Source: Spirochaetaceae bacterium
GTDB taxonomy: Bacteria > Spirochaetota > Spirochaetia > Treponematales > Rectinemataceae
Assembly: GCA_025358255.1 (NCBI GenBank)
Contig: JANYKC010000051.1
Coordinates: forward strand, 52,946 to 116,945
Direction of reading: 5' to 3'
DNA: 64,000 bases
Shown: in pieces, positions 7,332-17,005 of the stretch
Layout of the letters: each line of letters starts with the position of its first letter
Numbering within the stretch: the stretch's first letter is position 1
Made by a program: the position numbers and the translations under genes
Notes under the pieces: model-generated
Seen by the model: only the letters and a program-made list of their open reading frames with translations
The model's database searches: none
What the model was told of the DNA's origin: nothing

Positions 7332-8696
7332 ATGCGCCAAGCCGGGGACATTGAATTGTCCCTTCGCAGTTTTTTTTCCTCCCAAGGCATGGTCGGCCAG
7401 ACTGCCTTTGCGGTTGCCTTTTCAGGCGGACCAGATTCGAGCGCCCTGCTTTTCGGGATGGCCGCCATCGGCATCCGGCCCTTGCGTGTCATCCATGTGG
7501 ATCATGGGATCCGGGGCGTGGAGGAGCGGGAGGCGGAATGCGGGTTGGTGAAGGCGCAATGCCGCCATCTTGGCCTTCCCTTGACGATAGCCCACGTAAG
7601 GCCGGGGGCTATCGCCGATTTCGCGCGCACCCGATCCTGCGGCCTTGAAGCGGCCGCCAGGGCATGGCGCTACCACGTCTTCGAGAAGACCATGAAGGCT
7701 TGCCGTGCCCGCTGGCTTGTCCTGGCCCATACGCGTGACGACCAGCTGGAAACGATACTCATGCGCGCCTTGAGCGGAGGAAGTTGCGCTGGATTGCGTG
7801 GGATCAGGGCGATGCAGGGGAGATATCTACGCCCCTTCCTCGATGTCCCCAAGCCCGCCCTCCTCGACTATCTCAAGGTCCGCGGCATCCAATGGTCTCT
7901 AGACACGAGCAATGAGGGAGATGCTTTTGCCCGGAATCGGCTGAGGCAGATCCTGGTTCCCGCCCTCGATGCCTTTGGATCTTCCTGGGAAGGGGGGCTT
8001 CTTTCGACGGCCAGGAAGGCGGCCGCCGAGGACGATGCGCTCGCCGCCTGGACGCTGCGGGCAGGATTCAAGCCAGGTGCTGACGGCCGCCTTGTGGCAG
8101 GACTCTCGCTGCTCTCCGAGCCTGCGGCAATACGGGAGCGGGCCTTGCTGGCTGCCATATCCACGCTCCTCGGCTCCGCCCGGCGTTCATCCCGCCTCGC
8201 CTCGGCGGCATTCGCCGCGCTCGACTCTGGAAAGGCTCGGTATTCCGGTGGGGGGATATGGCTCATGCGCAAGGAAGACCGGCTTGAGCTCTCTTCCACC
8301 CTTGATTTTCCCTTGCCGGACGGGTATTTTGTAATTATTGAACGCGCGGGGTCGGCCGATCGGAGTATAGATCTTGGCGCTTTCAGGATTCTGACGGGCT
8401 GGGAGAGCGGAAAAGGTAGCCCGGGCCTGCGCGAACTCGCATTCAGTTTCCCTCTCATCGTAAGATCTCGACGACCGGGTGATTTCCTGGAGATAACCGA
8501 CGGGAGAAAGCCCATTGATGCCCTTCTTGCCGAATGGCATGTTGATCCTGAATATCGTGGCCGCGTGCCGATCCTGGAGGACAGGCTCGGAATCATCGGG
8601 GTCCTCGCTTCGGGCTTTGGCGGAAAAGACCGCTTCAGGCCCTCGAACGCTCGAGACAACGGAAAATATTTTTCCATAATCGTGAAAGGAGCTTAG
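7332..8696 (+). CDS. tilS: tRNA(Ile)-lysidine synthetase
   Basis: 454-residue TilS, which converts C34 of the AUA-reading tRNA-Ile to lysidine and is normally essential. The PP-loop SGGPDS is at residues 31-36. HVDHGIRG, the AHTRDDQLET segment and RNRLRQILVPAL are the other N-domain signatures. The C-terminal part (SRRPGDFLEI) is the TilS substrate-binding region. ATG 7332 follows CCGGG; the SD is weak. Transcription presumably begins within the short gap after the rplY terminator. ftsH follows after nine bases. Confidence 0.95.
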   Translation: MRQAGDIELSLRSFFSSQGMVGQTAFAVAFSGGPDSSALLFGMAAIGIRPLRVIHVDHGIRGVEEREAECGLVKAQCRHLGLPLTIAHVRPGAIADFARTRSCGLEAAARAWRYHVFEKTMKACRARWLVLAHTRDDQLETILMRALSGGSCAGLRGIRAMQGRYLRPFLDVPKPALLDYLKVRGIQWSLDTSNEGDAFARNRLRQILVPALDAFGSSWEGGLLSTARKAAAEDDALAAWTLRAGFKPGADGRLVAGLSLLSEPAAIRERALLAAISTLLGSARRSSRLASAAFAALDSGKARYSGGGIWLMRKEDRLELSSTLDFPLPDGYFVIIERAGSADRSIDLGAFRILTGWESGKGSPGLRELAFSFPLIVRSRRPGDFLEITDGRKPIDALLAEWHVDPEYRGRVPILEDRLGIIGVLASGFGGKDRFRPSNARDNGKYFSIIVKGA

Positions 8697-8705
8697 TGGC
8701 TTACG

Positions 8706-10565
8706 ATGGACTTTGACGATCAGAATCCCAATCCCCAGAAGAAGCCAGAGGTCCAGGGTCGCGGGAACAAGGCCGCTCTCGCGGTCTTCCTCTCGCTCGC
8801 CTTTCTTTTCTCCGCCTTCTTTTTCATGAAGGAAGGCCCCACCAAGACTGAATATCCGTATTCGGTCTTCATCGCGTATGTGGAAGCGGGAAAGGTCGAC
8901 TCCGTCACGATCCTTGACCAGGTCGAGATCGAAGGCGTGCTCAGGGGCCCCAACGAGACCAGCACCAACTTCCATACGCTCATCCCCTATGTCGATCCTG
9001 GCCTTCCGCAACTCCTCCGATCGAAGGAAGTGAAGGTGTCAGGGGGGATCAAGGGAGTCTCGGCATGGCAGGTTGTCGCTCAATTCGTGCCATGGATCCT
9101 GGCCTTTTTCATTCTTTGGTTCATGTATCGACAGTCCCAGGGCAACAATAAGGCTTTCAGTTTCGGCAAGAGCAAGGCCAAGCGCTATGTCGAGCCGCCG
9201 AAGAAGATCGCCTTTGAGGACGTCGCGGGGCAAAAAGAAGCCAAATACGAGCTGCAGGAGGTCGTCGAATACCTCCGGAACCCGCAGAAATTCGCAAAAA
9301 TGGGTGCACGTATCCCGAAAGGGGTCCTCCTCGTGGGCATGCCCGGGACAGGCAAGACCCTTCTCGCCAAGGCCGTGGCCGGCGAGGCCAACGTGCCCTT
9401 CTTTCACATGTCCGGTTCGGATTTTGTCGAGATGTTTGTAGGCGTCGGAGCAAGCCGCGTGCGAGACCTTTTTGAGCAAGGCCGGAAAAGCGCTCCATGC
9501 ATCATCTTCATCGACGAGCTGGACGCAGTAGGTCGCACGCGTGGGGCCGGATACGGCGGCGGCCATGACGAGCGCGAGCAAACGCTGAACCAGATGCTGG
9601 TGGAGATGGATGGCTTCGACACCAAGGACGGAGTGATCATCCTTGCCGCCACCAACCGGCCTGACGTCCTTGATCCTGCCCTCCTGCGGCCGGGTCGGTT
9701 TGACCGCCAGGTCGTCGTGGCGATGCCCGACGTCCAGGAGCGCGAGCTGATCCTGGCTATCCACATGAAGAAGGTCCCGGTCGATCCGGCGGTGGACTCT
9801 AGGAAAATAGCACGGGCGACACCGGGCACGAGCGGAGCCGACCTGGCCAACCTTGTGAACGAAGCCGCGCTTTTCGCCATCAGGAAAGACCGGACGATGG
9901 TGGCGATGGATGACTTCGAGGAAGCCCGCGACAAGCTCCTCATGGGAGTAGCCAGGAAAAGCCTGTTCATCACGGACGCGGAGAAGCGGGCAACAGCCTT
10001 CCATGAGTCCGGCCATGCCCTTACCCTCTACTACCTCGAGCATGCCGATCCGCTCCACAAGGTCACGGTCATACCCCGCGGCCGCGCCCTCGGCCTCGCG
10101 CTCGCCATCCCTGACAAGGATGCCTATTCGCACACCAAGAGCTGGCTTGAGGACTACATGGTCTTCGCCTTCGGTGGCTACGCGGCCGAGCGCCTCATCT
10201 ATGGCGAGACCACGACGGGCACTTCCCAGGACATCCGCCAGGCGACGGACTTTGCCCGGAAGATGGTTTGCGAATGGGGCATGGCGGAGAAGCTGGGACC
10301 CGTCGCCTATGGGTCCGAGGACGAGCCGATTTTCATAGGCAAGGAGATAGCCCAGCACAAGGACTATTCCGAGAATACGGCGATGCGCATCGACGAAGCG
10401 GTCCAGGCCTTCGTGCAACGGGCCTTGGATCGGGCTTCGGCCATCCTCGGCGAGCATCGTGACCAGCTCGAAAGGCTGGCCGCCGAGCTCATTGTCAAGG
10501 AGACCCTGCTCGATCAGGATATCCGCGAGCTTTTCGGCTTCCCCGAGCGGAAGGTGGAGGCCTGA
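8706..10565 (+). CDS. ftsH: ATP-dependent zinc metalloprotease FtsH
   Basis: 619-residue membrane AAA+ protease. Two membrane segments (about residues 24-40 and 123-140) flank a periplasmic domain. The AAA domain has Walker A GMPGTGKT (about 211-218), Walker [12 protein letters not shown] and the RPGRFDRQ second region of homology. The zinc site is HESGH (H433-H437). It degrades misfolded membrane proteins and regulators. It sits directly after tilS and two bases before an exported repeat protein and an HtrA-like lipoprotein, so the stretch looks devoted to envelope quality control. No truncation. Confidence 0.98.
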   Translation: MDFDDQNPNPQKKPEVQGRGNKAALAVFLSLAFLFSAFFFMKEGPTKTEYPYSVFIAYVEAGKVDSVTILDQVEIEGVLRGPNETSTNFHTLIPYVDPGLPQLLRSKEVKVSGGIKGVSAWQVVAQFVPWILAFFILWFMYRQSQGNNKAFSFGKSKAKRYVEPPKKIAFEDVAGQKEAKYELQEVVEYLRNPQKFAKMGARIPKGVLLVGMPGTGKTLLAKAVAGEANVPFFHMSGSDFVEMFVGVGASRVRDLFEQGRKSAPCIIFIDELDAVGRTRGAGYGGGHDEREQTLNQMLVEMDGFDTKDGVIILAATNRPDVLDPALLRPGRFDRQVVVAMPDVQERELILAIHMKKVPVDPAVDSRKIARATPGTSGADLANLVNEAALFAIRKDRTMVAMDDFEEARDKLLMGVARKSLFITDAEKRATAFHESGHALTLYYLEHADPLHKVTVIPRGRALGLALAIPDKDAYSHTKSWLEDYMVFAFGGYAAERLIYGETTTGTSQDIRQATDFARKMVCEWGMAEKLGPVAYGSEDEPIFIGKEIAQHKDYSENTAMRIDEAVQAFVQRALDRASAILGEHRDQLERLAAELIVKETLLDQDIRELFGFPERKVEA

Positions 10566-10567
10566 AG

Positions 10568-12508
10568 GTGGAGGCGGGCAAGGCAACCAAAGCCAGCGGT
10601 TGTTGTTCATGGGCGTTTCCCATCGTCCTTGCCTGCCTTGTCCTTCCGGCAATGCCGATGCCCGCGGAAGGCGCGAAGCCTGCGCAGGCCGCCGTTCCTC
10701 TATCCTTCTTGGCGGCAAGGGAAGCCGCGGGCTCCGGCGACTGGGGAAAGGCCTCTGCCTTCCTGTCGGAGGCAAGGTCCGTCGATCCTTCCAATTCAGA
10801 TATTCTGTACCTGTCAGCGCTGGCCGCCCTAAAGACCGACGACGACGCCCGGGGCGCGCTCGTTTCGCTTGAGGAGTCGCTCGCGGCCCTTCGTTTCGAT
10901 CTATATCGGCCACGCGATGCGGCCGTGTTGCGTCTGTCGCTGCTCATCCGCATCGGCCGCGCCGCGGATGCCCTCGCTGGCTTGTCGGCCCCGGCCCCGC
11001 GCGGGCTTTCCGCCAATGGGCTCGATCCGGAATATCGATACTTGAGGACCGAAGCCTTCCTGAGCCTCGGGAAGGCAAGCGAGGCGATCAGCGAGCTCAC
11101 CTTGGCGGCGCAGCGCTTTCCCGACGATCCTCGGTTTCCCCGGCTTTTTTTCCTGCGTTTCCCGGGACCACCTGCCTCGTCTGCGACTCGATCGCTCGGA
11201 GAGCTCTTTGCGCGGCGCGTTGGGCGTTTTGAGGACCTCGATCCGGAAATCGCCGTGCTGGCGGCGCCATATACCCTTGACCCCGCCAGGCGTCTCTCCG
11301 CCGTCCAGGCTTTTCGCGCGCGCGGCCTGAAATCCGTCATCGCGACCCTTGTGGCGCTCGAATACGGCATCGTGTCCGATGAAGGCGCCGTCAGTGAATT
11401 CTTCGCCCTCGATTCGCCCCGCCAGATTTCGGACCTCGTGAGGCTTGCCTCAATGCTCGGAACCGAGCCAGGCCGGCAAGCGCTCAGGGTTGCCCTCCGG
11501 CGCTTCAGTGGCATCCTGTTGGCGGACGGGGAAGGGGAGGGCTTCGCGCGGGAGACCGCAACCTACCTGAACGGCGGGCTCGTGAGCTGGAAACGCGACA
11601 CCGACCGGGACGGGCGTCCCGAATATGTCGTCGTCCTCCGGGAAGGCCTCCCGCAATCGGCCTTGATCCGCCTGCCTGGCCTCGGTTTGGTTGTCCAATA
11701 CTCGAGCTATCCATATGTATCCGCGATGGATTTCGGACAAGAGCTGTATCGTTTCGGTCCCGAAAGCCAAGCCTATGCGCCTCTCGCGCTCACCCCTTTC
11801 CCGACGGCGGACGACCCGGTCATCTACCTTGCGAAGGGCTTGGAGCCGAACATGCCGACAATGGAAGCCGCGGCATCGACAGCGCTCGAAGTGGACCGGA
11901 AGGACGGGGCATCGCTCGAAGTGACCAGCCTCGATAAGGGCTTGCCGTTGCGTCGTGAGCTTTTCCGCGAGGGCAAGGTCGAGGCGATACTGCTTTATGA
12001 AAATGGCCTTCCCTCACGCGAGGCGCTGGACTTGGACGGCGACGGCTACTTCGAGACCGAACGCCATTACAGGACCGCCAGCGATGGCAACGCCGCTGGA
12101 ACGTACAGCTTCCGGATTGATGCGGACCGTGACGGCATTTTTGAGTACCGGGAAGACTCGGTCTTTCCCTTCCTCAAGGAATGGGACCTGGACAAGGACG
12201 GCATCATGGATGCCCGGCAATTATCGCTATCCGCCGGTGGGTGGCTGCGGGAATTCGCAAGCCGGCTTGACGGGCGCTTTGATGAGACCCTCGAAGTGGA
12301 TGCCCTCGGCCATATCGCGAATATCACCCGTGACGGTCTGAAGGTCGTCCTTGTCCAGGATGCCAATCCCCGGCTTCGTTGGATACAGGCGAAACCCTTC
12401 GATCTCGGCTCCCACCTCCCCCAAATGGAAGGCCTCCATTCCTTCGCGGATCGCCGATACCGCCTTGTCTATGTCGGGGCTGAGGCTTTTGCGGAGCTTT
12501 TGCCGTGA
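10568..12508 (+). CDS. Exported TPR-like protein with calcium-loop repeats, unknown function
   Basis: 646 residues, not recognised as a named family. An N-terminal signal sequence (FPIVLACLVLPAMPMPAEGA) directs export. The region to about 210 is helical and TPR-like (GDWGKASAFLSEARSVDPSN). The C-terminal half carries four DxDxDG-type loops beginning near D344, D488, D518 and D540 (for example DLDGDGYFE and DADRDGIFE), as in EF-hand/dockerin-like calcium motifs. GTG 10568 starts two bases after the ftsH stop. The end overlaps the next gene (GTGA). A periplasmic assembly or scaffold role beside FtsH and a trypsin-like lipoprotein is possible but unproven. Confidence 0.75.
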   Translation: MEAGKATKASGCCSWAFPIVLACLVLPAMPMPAEGAKPAQAAVPLSFLAAREAAGSGDWGKASAFLSEARSVDPSNSDILYLSALAALKTDDDARGALVSLEESLAALRFDLYRPRDAAVLRLSLLIRIGRAADALAGLSAPAPRGLSANGLDPEYRYLRTEAFLSLGKASEAISELTLAAQRFPDDPRFPRLFFLRFPGPPASSATRSLGELFARRVGRFEDLDPEIAVLAAPYTLDPARRLSAVQAFRARGLKSVIATLVALEYGIVSDEGAVSEFFALDSPRQISDLVRLASMLGTEPGRQALRVALRRFSGILLADGEGEGFARETATYLNGGLVSWKRDTDRDGRPEYVVVLREGLPQSALIRLPGLGLVVQYSSYPYVSAMDFGQELYRFGPESQAYAPLALTPFPTADDPVIYLAKGLEPNMPTMEAAASTALEVDRKDGASLEVTSLDKGLPLRRELFREGKVEAILLYENGLPSREALDLDGDGYFETERHYRTASDGNAAGTYSFRIDADRDGIFEYREDSVFPFLKEWDLDKDGIMDARQLSLSAGGWLREFASRLDGRFDETLEVDALGHIANITRDGLKVVLVQDANPRLRWIQAKPFDLGSHLPQMEGLHSFADRRYRLVYVGAEAFAELLP

Positions 12509-14370
12509 GGAACCTGTCCTTCCTCGTCATGACCCTTGGAATCATTCTTGCTTCCTGTGCGAGCAACAAGCCCTCCTCCCAGGCAAGGCCCCCGGAGTAT
12601 CGAGGCACGAAAATAGCCGAACTGGATGCCCTGGCAGGCGCGGAACCTGCCAGGGCCGTCGAATCCGCCGTCGCCATGCTGCCTGCCGTGCCGGTATCCG
12701 CTTCCGTGTACTCCGCGGTCGCCATGCCATCGCGGCAAGAGCTTGAAACCGTGATCACTAAGGCCTTGGACAGTTTTGTCTCGAACGCCGAGAATTCGGT
12801 CGCCGTCGGTGATTGGCCCGGTCGCGTAGCCGCGCTGCGCAGCCTTGCCGTCGCTTCCGCCAGCCAGACCCTGGAGCCCTTACTTTCTGGCAGGGCCAGG
12901 GATTTCCTTGCAGGCCCCGGATCCGATCCCGGCGATGCCTTGGTGCGTTCCGCCGAGGACTTGGCGGCCAAGGGCCATATCGCGGCCGCGCTCGCGGCAT
13001 ACCGCGATTCACTGGACTGGCGGGAAGGCGGCATCGCCGGCCTGTCGGCCGACGAGCTCCTGGCATGGACACAAAGGGCCCTGGCGCTCGGCAACCGTCC
13101 TACGCTCGCGCTTTTCTGCGCGGAGCTTGGGAAACGCGGCTTGGCCCTCCCCCCAGGCGCTGCGGAACGCCTGCGCAGCCAGGACTCGATAGAGTCCATG
13201 CGGCGCGGCGTGGTCACGATCCGCGTCGATAGGGGCATCAAGATCGAGCAAGGTGTCGGCGTACCGGACCGTGTCCTGGGGACGGGATTCTTCATCGATC
13301 CCGCCGGCTATGTCCTTACCAATTATCACGTTATTGCCAGCGAGGTGGACCCGAAATATGAAGGCTATTCCCGGCTCAGCGTCCGGCCTTCGGACAGGCC
13401 CGACGACAGGATCCCCGCCCGCGTCGTGGGATGGGACCGGCTCCTTGACCTGGCGCTCCTCAAGGTCGAGATGAAGTCCGAGTACCTGTTTGCCCTCGAG
13501 GATGTCGAGACGGCCCTCAAGCCGGGGGACAGGATCTACGCGATCGGCTCGCCTGTAGGGCTTGAAAACACCGTGACTTCCGGCATTGTCTCGGCCTTGG
13601 GACGGCGCCTGCTATCGACCGGAGAGGTCATGCAAGTGGATGCGGCCCTCAATCCGGGCAATTCAGGCGGTCCTCTCCTGGACGATTCCGGCCGCGTCGT
13701 CGGCATAGTCTTCGCCGGCCTGCCCTCCTACCAAGGCATCAATTTCGCCATTTCAGCGGCATGGATCCAGCGTGTCCTCCCTGAGCTGTCCCGCGGCGGG
13801 GAAGTGAAGCGCAGCTGGCTTGGCATTGCCGTGGCCGAGAAGGATGGTGGACTCGACATAGTCTATCGCGAACACCGAGGCACAAAAGGCCTCGAACCCG
13901 GATTGCGCATCAGGCGCATCGCGGGCAAGGAGGTGAAAACCATCCCTCAGGCCCAGTACCTTCTCCTGGACCACTACCCCGGGGAACTCGTCGCCGTGGA
14001 CCTGGACGATTCCAGGGGCCCGGTGCAGCTGCTTCGGGCCTTGGGGGATAGGCCCTTCGCTCCCCTCGAAACCGCGACGAGCCTGGATACGAAGGAAAGG
14101 CTCTTTCCCGTCCTCTTCGGGATGGAAGTGACCAGCCTTTCGGGAGGATTCCTCGATGCGGGTTCGTACTTGATCGAAAAAATCTTGCCAGGATCTATTG
14201 CCGACGAAAGCGGGCTTTCCGAGGAGGATCCCTTCACCCTGAGGAAATTCGTCGTCGACACCGAACAGCGCGCGGTGATAATCCAGATATACGTCAAGAA
14301 ACGCAAGGCAGGATTCCTCGATGCAGTCATCCAGCTTCCGGCGACTTTGGACAATCCGGATTTCCTCTAG
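12505..14370 (+). CDS. HtrA-like serine protease lipoprotein
   Basis: 621 residues. A lipoprotein signal ends in the lipobox LASC (Cys18). A helical region of about 200 residues precedes a trypsin-like domain with a complete triad: H275 in TNYHVIA, D315 in LDLALLKV and S387 in NPGNSGGPL. A PDZ-like tail with GSIADESGL follows. DegP/DegQ-type enzymes degrade or refold periplasmic proteins; tethering by lipid is the unusual point. The GTG start shares four bases with the upstream exported repeat protein, so the two are likely co-expressed and may work together. Substrates cannot be told from sequence. Confidence 0.85.
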   Translation: MRNLSFLVMTLGIILASCASNKPSSQARPPEYRGTKIAELDALAGAEPARAVESAVAMLPAVPVSASVYSAVAMPSRQELETVITKALDSFVSNAENSVAVGDWPGRVAALRSLAVASASQTLEPLLSGRARDFLAGPGSDPGDALVRSAEDLAAKGHIAAALAAYRDSLDWREGGIAGLSADELLAWTQRALALGNRPTLALFCAELGKRGLALPPGAAERLRSQDSIESMRRGVVTIRVDRGIKIEQGVGVPDRVLGTGFFIDPAGYVLTNYHVIASEVDPKYEGYSRLSVRPSDRPDDRIPARVVGWDRLLDLALLKVEMKSEYLFALEDVETALKPGDRIYAIGSPVGLENTVTSGIVSALGRRLLSTGEVMQVDAALNPGNSGGPLLDDSGRVVGIVFAGLPSYQGINFAISAAWIQRVLPELSRGGEVKRSWLGIAVAEKDGGLDIVYREHRGTKGLEPGLRIRRIAGKEVKTIPQAQYLLLDHYPGELVAVDLDDSRGPVQLLRALGDRPFAPLETATSLDTKERLFPVLFGMEVTSLSGGFLDAGSYLIEKILPGSIADESGLSEEDPFTLRKFVVDTEQRAVIIQIYVKKRKAGFLDAVIQLPATLDNPDFL

Positions 14371-14406
14371 CATTCAGCGCCCCGGACCCGGCCAAACAGC
14401 CCGCCC

Positions 14407-14434
14407 TTGCATTTTTGGGTTTTACGTCTATAGT
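14407..14434 (+). promoter_or_regulatory. Candidate promoter of the chemotaxis operon
   Basis: TTGCAT (14407-14412), a 16-base spacer and TATAGT (14429-14434). GGGGGAG at 14443-14449 then serves ATG 14454. It lies in the only gap between the lipoprotein gene and the STAS-cheA run. Confidence 0.65.
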
Positions 14435-14453
14435 TTTTAGCCGGGGGAGCCTG

Positions 14454-14786
14454 ATGCCTGCAAAAACGAACAAGACTCCGAAAATAGTCAACCTGAGCGG
14501 CGCGCTCATCATCGATCGGGCTTCGGCCCTGAAAGACGAACTCGTAGCGGCCTTTGCCGAATCCTCCCAGGTCTTGGTCAGTCTTTCCTTGGTCGAGGAT
14601 CTCGACCTTTCATGCCTGCAGGTCTTTTATGCGGCCCGACGGAGCGCAGCCTCGACGGGGATGGATTTCCATTTCATCGGGACCGTTCCCCCTCGGATAG
14701 CCAAGCGCCTTGCGACCACGGGCTTCCTGGATGGAATGCCCGAAAGGGCGGAGGATTTCGAGGCCGCCTTGATCGACTTCAGCTAA
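14454..14786 (+). CDS. STAS-domain protein (anti-sigma antagonist type)
   Basis: 110 residues with an STAS-like fold: IVNLSGALIIDRASALKDEL, then VLVSLSLVEDLDLSCLQVFYAARR, where the SpoIIAA phosphoacceptor Ser region would fall (DLSCLQ), and a C-terminal IAKRLATTGF helix. ATG 14454 is chosen because GGGGGAG lies five bases upstream. It immediately precedes cheA (12-base gap). STAS proteins beside cheA are seen in several chemotaxis-like systems and may act as partner-switch or phosphoacceptor-linked regulators; the partner here is unknown. Confidence 0.85.
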   Translation: MPAKTNKTPKIVNLSGALIIDRASALKDELVAAFAESSQVLVSLSLVEDLDLSCLQVFYAARRSAASTGMDFHFIGTVPPRIAKRLATTGFLDGMPERAEDFEAALIDFS

Positions 14787-14798
14787 ATCGGAGCCACC

Positions 14799-17003
14799 AT
14801 GATAGACAAATTCAAGGCTGCCTTTCGTGAAGAAGCCTATGAGCTCCTTTCGCAGCTCGAGGATACCTTGCTCGAGCTTGAATCGCAGCCAAAGAACGGT
14901 GAACTCATCAACGCGGCTTTCAGGGCGATCCATACGGTCAAGGGCTCTTCGGCCATGTTCGGCTTCGAGACCATATCGCACTTCACCCATGAGATAGAAA
15001 GCGCCCTTGATCAATGCCGGAACGGGACCCTTCCCATCACGAAGGATTTCATCGGCCTCACGCTCAAAGCCAGGGACCACCTCAAGAACCTCCTCGAGTA
15101 TGACGAGCCGCCGCCCCCGGAGCTGGTTGCCTTCGGAGAGACCCTCCTGGTCCGCTATCGCGAGTTCCTTTCAGGCGGCCATGGGATCCATCCTCATGCA
15201 TCGGCGTCTTCCCCTGCGGGAAGCGGTTCGCCCTCGACCGCAAAGCAAGGCGCGATAGAGGTCAGCCCTTCAGGCGGCCCGACAGGCGCAGGCGGGGCCC
15301 GCGCATCCGACACTTTCGCGAAAGGCGGAGACCTTTCGACATGGCGGATTTTTTTCAAGCCAAAGGCAGATATCTTCACGGATGGGACCAAGGTCCTCAA
15401 CCTGGTGGAGGAGCTGGCTTCGTTGGGAGAAGCGGCGACCTATGCCCATGCTGAATCGATTCCCCTGCTGGAGGACCTTGCGGCTGAATCCTGCTTCTGC
15501 GCCTGGGACATCATCCTTACGACCGCCAAGTCGGAAAACGACATCAAGGATGTCTTCATTTTTGTGGAGGACCACGCGGAGATCCGCATTGAGCGGATAT
15601 CCGAGGAAGGGATGGACGAGGAGGGAAGGGCCAAGCGCCTTGGCGAGATCCTCATAGAGCGCGGCCTTGTCACCCGAGCCGACCTCCGCGCTGCCCTTGG
15701 CTCCCAGAAAAAGCTGGGCCAGGTCCTTGTAGAGAGCAAGATCCTCTCCAAGCCCGAGGTGGACTCGGCCCTGGTGGAGCAAGAGCATCTCAAGAAAGTC
15801 CAGGACAAGACCGAGGCCGCCGCCGGTTCGATACGCGTCGCCAGCGACAAGCTTGATGCCCTCGTCGATCTCGTCGGAGAGCTCGTCACCCTCCAGGCCC
15901 GTCTTTCCCAGACTTCCCTTGAGCTCAAGGACGTCTCCCTCGCATCCATTTCAGAGCAGTTCGAGCGCCTCATCGCCCAGTTGCGTGACAACACGATGTC
16001 CATCCGCATGCTTCCCATAGGCTCCACCTTCAACAAATTCAGGCGCGTCGTGCGAGACCTGTCCATAGAGCTTGGCAAGGAAGCGGAGTTGGTCACGGAG
16101 GGAGCCGAAACGGAGCTGGACAAGACGGTCATCGAAAAACTCGGCGATCCCCTTGTCCACATCATCCGCAACTCCCTGGACCATGGCATAGAGAGGCCCG
16201 ACGAGCGGGAAAAGGCCGGCAAGCCGCGTAAGGGCATCATCACCCTTTCCGCCCGCCACTCCGGGGCCTATGTCCTCATACAGGTCTCGGATGACGGCAA
16301 GGGCCTCGATCGCGACGCCATCTATGCCAAAGGTCTTGAGCGCGGCCTCATAGTCCCCGGCCAGGAGATGACGGACAACGAGCTTTTCCTGCTCATTTTC
16401 GCTCCCGGCTTTTCCACGGCCAAGGCCGTCACGACCGTCTCCGGGCGCGGTGTGGGGATGGATGTCGTCAAGCGCGAGATAGATTCCCTCGGGGGTATCG
16501 TGAGCCTTTCCACGGAGCTCGGGAAAGGCTTGGCCGTGACCCTCAAGATCCCCCTCACCCTTGCCATCATCGATGGCCTCCTGGTCCGCATCGTGGACGA
16601 GTACTATGTCGTTCCGCTCTCCTCGGTGGATGGATGCATCGAGATCCACGCGAGCGAGTTGCGCGACCTTGGCGAGCGCCGGATCATCAGCTATCGGGAT
16701 GAGCTCGTCCCCTTCATCTCCCTGCGCAGCGTTTTCCAGGCAGGCGGCGACGAGCCCGAGATCGAGCAGATCGTCATCACCAACTCCCAGGACATGCGGG
16801 TCGGGTTCGTGGTCGACCAGGTCGTCGGGGATTACCAGACCGTGATCAAGCCGCTCGGGAGGATGTTCCGCGATGTGGAAGGCCTTTCGGGCGCAACGAT
16901 CCTTGGTGACGGTACCGTGGCCCTCATCCTCGACGTGAATCGCCTCGCGGCCACGGTGCAACGCGAGGCAGGCCGACGGATCGGGCACGGAGGAGAGCGT
17001 TGA
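14799..17003 (+). CDS. cheA: Chemotaxis histidine kinase CheA
   Basis: 734 residues. The Hpt domain has the phosphoacceptor H45 in AIHTVKGSS. After a Ser/Gly/Pro linker a P2-like domain starts near residue 182 (WRIFFKPKADIFTDG). Residues about 279-332 (RLGEILIERGLVTRADL, LGQVLVESKILSKPEVDSAL) form a two-repeat GspE/MshE N-terminal-like module not usual in CheA. Dimerisation (P3) follows, then the ATPase with N-box IIRNSLDHGIERPDER and GRGVGMDVVK, and a CheW-like P5. It phosphorylates CheY and CheB for flagellar control. It lies in an operon with cheR, cheB, cheY and cheW. Confidence 0.97.
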   Translation: MIDKFKAAFREEAYELLSQLEDTLLELESQPKNGELINAAFRAIHTVKGSSAMFGFETISHFTHEIESALDQCRNGTLPITKDFIGLTLKARDHLKNLLEYDEPPPPELVAFGETLLVRYREFLSGGHGIHPHASASSPAGSGSPSTAKQGAIEVSPSGGPTGAGGARASDTFAKGGDLSTWRIFFKPKADIFTDGTKVLNLVEELASLGEAATYAHAESIPLLEDLAAESCFCAWDIILTTAKSENDIKDVFIFVEDHAEIRIERISEEGMDEEGRAKRLGEILIERGLVTRADLRAALGSQKKLGQVLVESKILSKPEVDSALVEQEHLKKVQDKTEAAAGSIRVASDKLDALVDLVGELVTLQARLSQTSLELKDVSLASISEQFERLIAQLRDNTMSIRMLPIGSTFNKFRRVVRDLSIELGKEAELVTEGAETELDKTVIEKLGDPLVHIIRNSLDHGIERPDEREKAGKPRKGIITLSARHSGAYVLIQVSDDGKGLDRDAIYAKGLERGLIVPGQEMTDNELFLLIFAPGFSTAKAVTTVSGRGVGMDVVKREIDSLGGIVSLSTELGKGLAVTLKIPLTLAIIDGLLVRIVDEYYVVPLSSVDGCIEIHASELRDLGERRIISYRDELVPFISLRSVFQAGGDEPEIEQIVITNSQDMRVGFVVDQVVGDYQTVIKPLGRMFRDVEGLSGATILGDGTVALILDVNRLAATVQREAGRRIGHGGER

Positions 17004-17005
17004 GC

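Noticed and set aside
9039..10913. 624-residue open frame on the minus strand across ftsH
   Set aside because: GC-rich shadow of an unmistakable ftsH frame; no SD, no domain, unnatural composition.
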